Source: Candidatus Segatella albertsiae (GTDB lineage: Bacteria > Bacteroidota > Bacteroidia > Bacteroidales > Bacteroidaceae). Taken from it: 5,786 nucleotides of DNA. The stretch spans positions 52,604 to 58,389 of the forward strand of contig DKCU01000086.1 of assembly GCA_002451555.1 (NCBI GenBank), written 5' to 3'. Of the stretch, positions 5,457 through 5,786 are shown piece by piece. The position numbers and the translations under genes are program-made. Position 1 is the first letter of the stretch. Each line of letters begins with the position of its first letter. The notes beneath the pieces were generated by a model. The model ran no database searches. It saw only the letters and a list, made by a program, of their open reading frames with translations, and was not told the origin of the DNA.

Positions 5457-5583
5457 TTTCTTTGGAATCCATAGTGTTTATCGTGGTTTCAGACCATGTA
5501 GTTTTGTTTTTAAACTACATGGTCGTTGTTTCAAAAGAAAATGTATTGTCGTTCCGAAATAATCCGAAAGAAAATGTATTGTC
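5452..5583. repeat. Compound element: nested inverted repeats plus 17-bp direct repeat
   Basis: The outer arm TACATTTTCTTT (5452-5463) is the exact complement of AAAGAAAATGTA at 5534-5545 and again at 5567-5578. Between them lies a 13-bp perfect hairpin, GACCATGTAGTTT (5492-5504), 7-nt T-rich loop, AAACTACATGGTC (5512-5524). The right side carries a 17-bp direct repeat AAAGAAAATGTATTGTC (5534-5550 and 5567-5583, offset 33 bp). No reading frame of note crosses it. It could be a small non-autonomous mobile element, a structured RNA, or a protein-binding array; no target-site duplication was identified. Confidence 0.6.
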
Positions 5584-5680
5584 ATACAGGAATAAAGCAT
5601 GAATACTGCAAGCTAATATTTTACAAAGGGGAGAAAAAGTCTTTGAAAACTGCAATCGTAACTTAATCATAACCACTAAC

Positions 5681-5743
5681 TAAATAATCCGTGTCTTTGA
5701 TTAAATAATCTGTGGTACTGATTAAATAATCAGAGGTACGGAT
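5681..5743. repeat. Three 21-bp tandem repeats (iteron-like)
   Basis: Units 5681-5701, 5702-5722 and 5723-5743 all begin TAAATAATC and end GAT; copies two and three share GGTAC near their ends (GTGGTACTGAT, GAGGTACGGAT). The period is exactly 21 bp, two DNA helical turns, so every unit faces the same side of the helix. The junction of units two and three forms CTGATTA-AA-TAATCAG (5718-5733). The outer edges are also inverted: AATAATCC (5683-5690) against GGATTATT (5740-5747). Confidence 0.75.
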
Positions 5744-5753
5744 TATTGAATAT

Positions 5754-5786
5754 TTAAGGTTTTGCCAGGGCAGACGCATCAAATTC
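5754..5786 (-). CDS. Possible C-terminal end of a gene lying to the right (partial)
   Basis: On the minus strand the window edge opens a frame E-F-D-A-S-A-L-A-K-P followed by TAA (5754-5756). Codon choice and GC content in these 33 bases (for example GCG, GCC, CTG) look like the coding DNA elsewhere in the window rather than the AT-rich gap next to it. A second minus-strand frame is also open here and runs on through the tandem repeats to 5663, so the frame choice is uncertain. Ten residues are too few to name a product. Confidence 0.3.
   Translation of the reverse strand, partial: EFDASALAKP

Noticed and set aside
5499..5506. A TAnnTTTG match (TAGTTTTG) on the plus strand inside the large hairpin
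   Set aside because: It has no -33 TTTG at 19-21 bp and no plus-strand gene follows; it is explained by the T-rich stem and loop.

Overview
The window looks like chromosomal DNA of a Bacteroidota species, most likely Prevotella/Segatella-like. The evidence is the protein style (a short secreted C1B peptidase, a standalone TrmD with a C-G-H-Y-K-G motif, a YjjU-like patatin), moderately GC-rich genes separated by AT-rich gaps without Shine-Dalgarno sites, and three matches to the Bacteroidota -7 promoter box TAnnTTTG. The genus call is inference from these features; no marker gene was compared.

Layout, left to right. Positions 1-279 hold no gene: first a cluster of three GC-rich hairpins (REP-like, cut by the window edge), then about four copies of a 34-bp tandem repeat. 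Next come two peptidase genes on the minus strand, transcribed M24B Xaa-Pro aminopeptidase (1572-2975) then secreted C1B cysteine aminopeptidase (280-1491), 80 bp apart and plausibly one operon. A 162-bp divergent control region (2976-3137) carries a TAnnTTTG box on each strand. The patatin-like phospholipase gene (3138-3977, plus) converges with a DUF805 membrane protein gene (3983-4510, minus), leaving 5 bp between stop codons. A 13-bp perfect stem lies in the last codons of the patatin gene. trmD (4652-5326, minus) follows, with a textbook Bacteroidota promoter so close to its start codon that the mRNA should be almost leaderless.

Positions 5327-5753 contain no gene I can support, but are rich in structure: the trmD promoter, a compound of nested inverted repeats and direct repeats (5441-5583), and three 21-bp tandem repeats (5681-5743). 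The last 33 bases may be the C-terminal end of a minus-strand gene lying to the right.

The genes are mostly housekeeping or general metabolism: peptide breakdown in two compartments, lipid hydrolysis, an uncharacterised membrane protein, and tRNA m1G37 methylation. I found no defence system, CRISPR array, transposase, tRNA or rRNA. The novelty, if any, is in the intergenic repeats rather than in the proteins.
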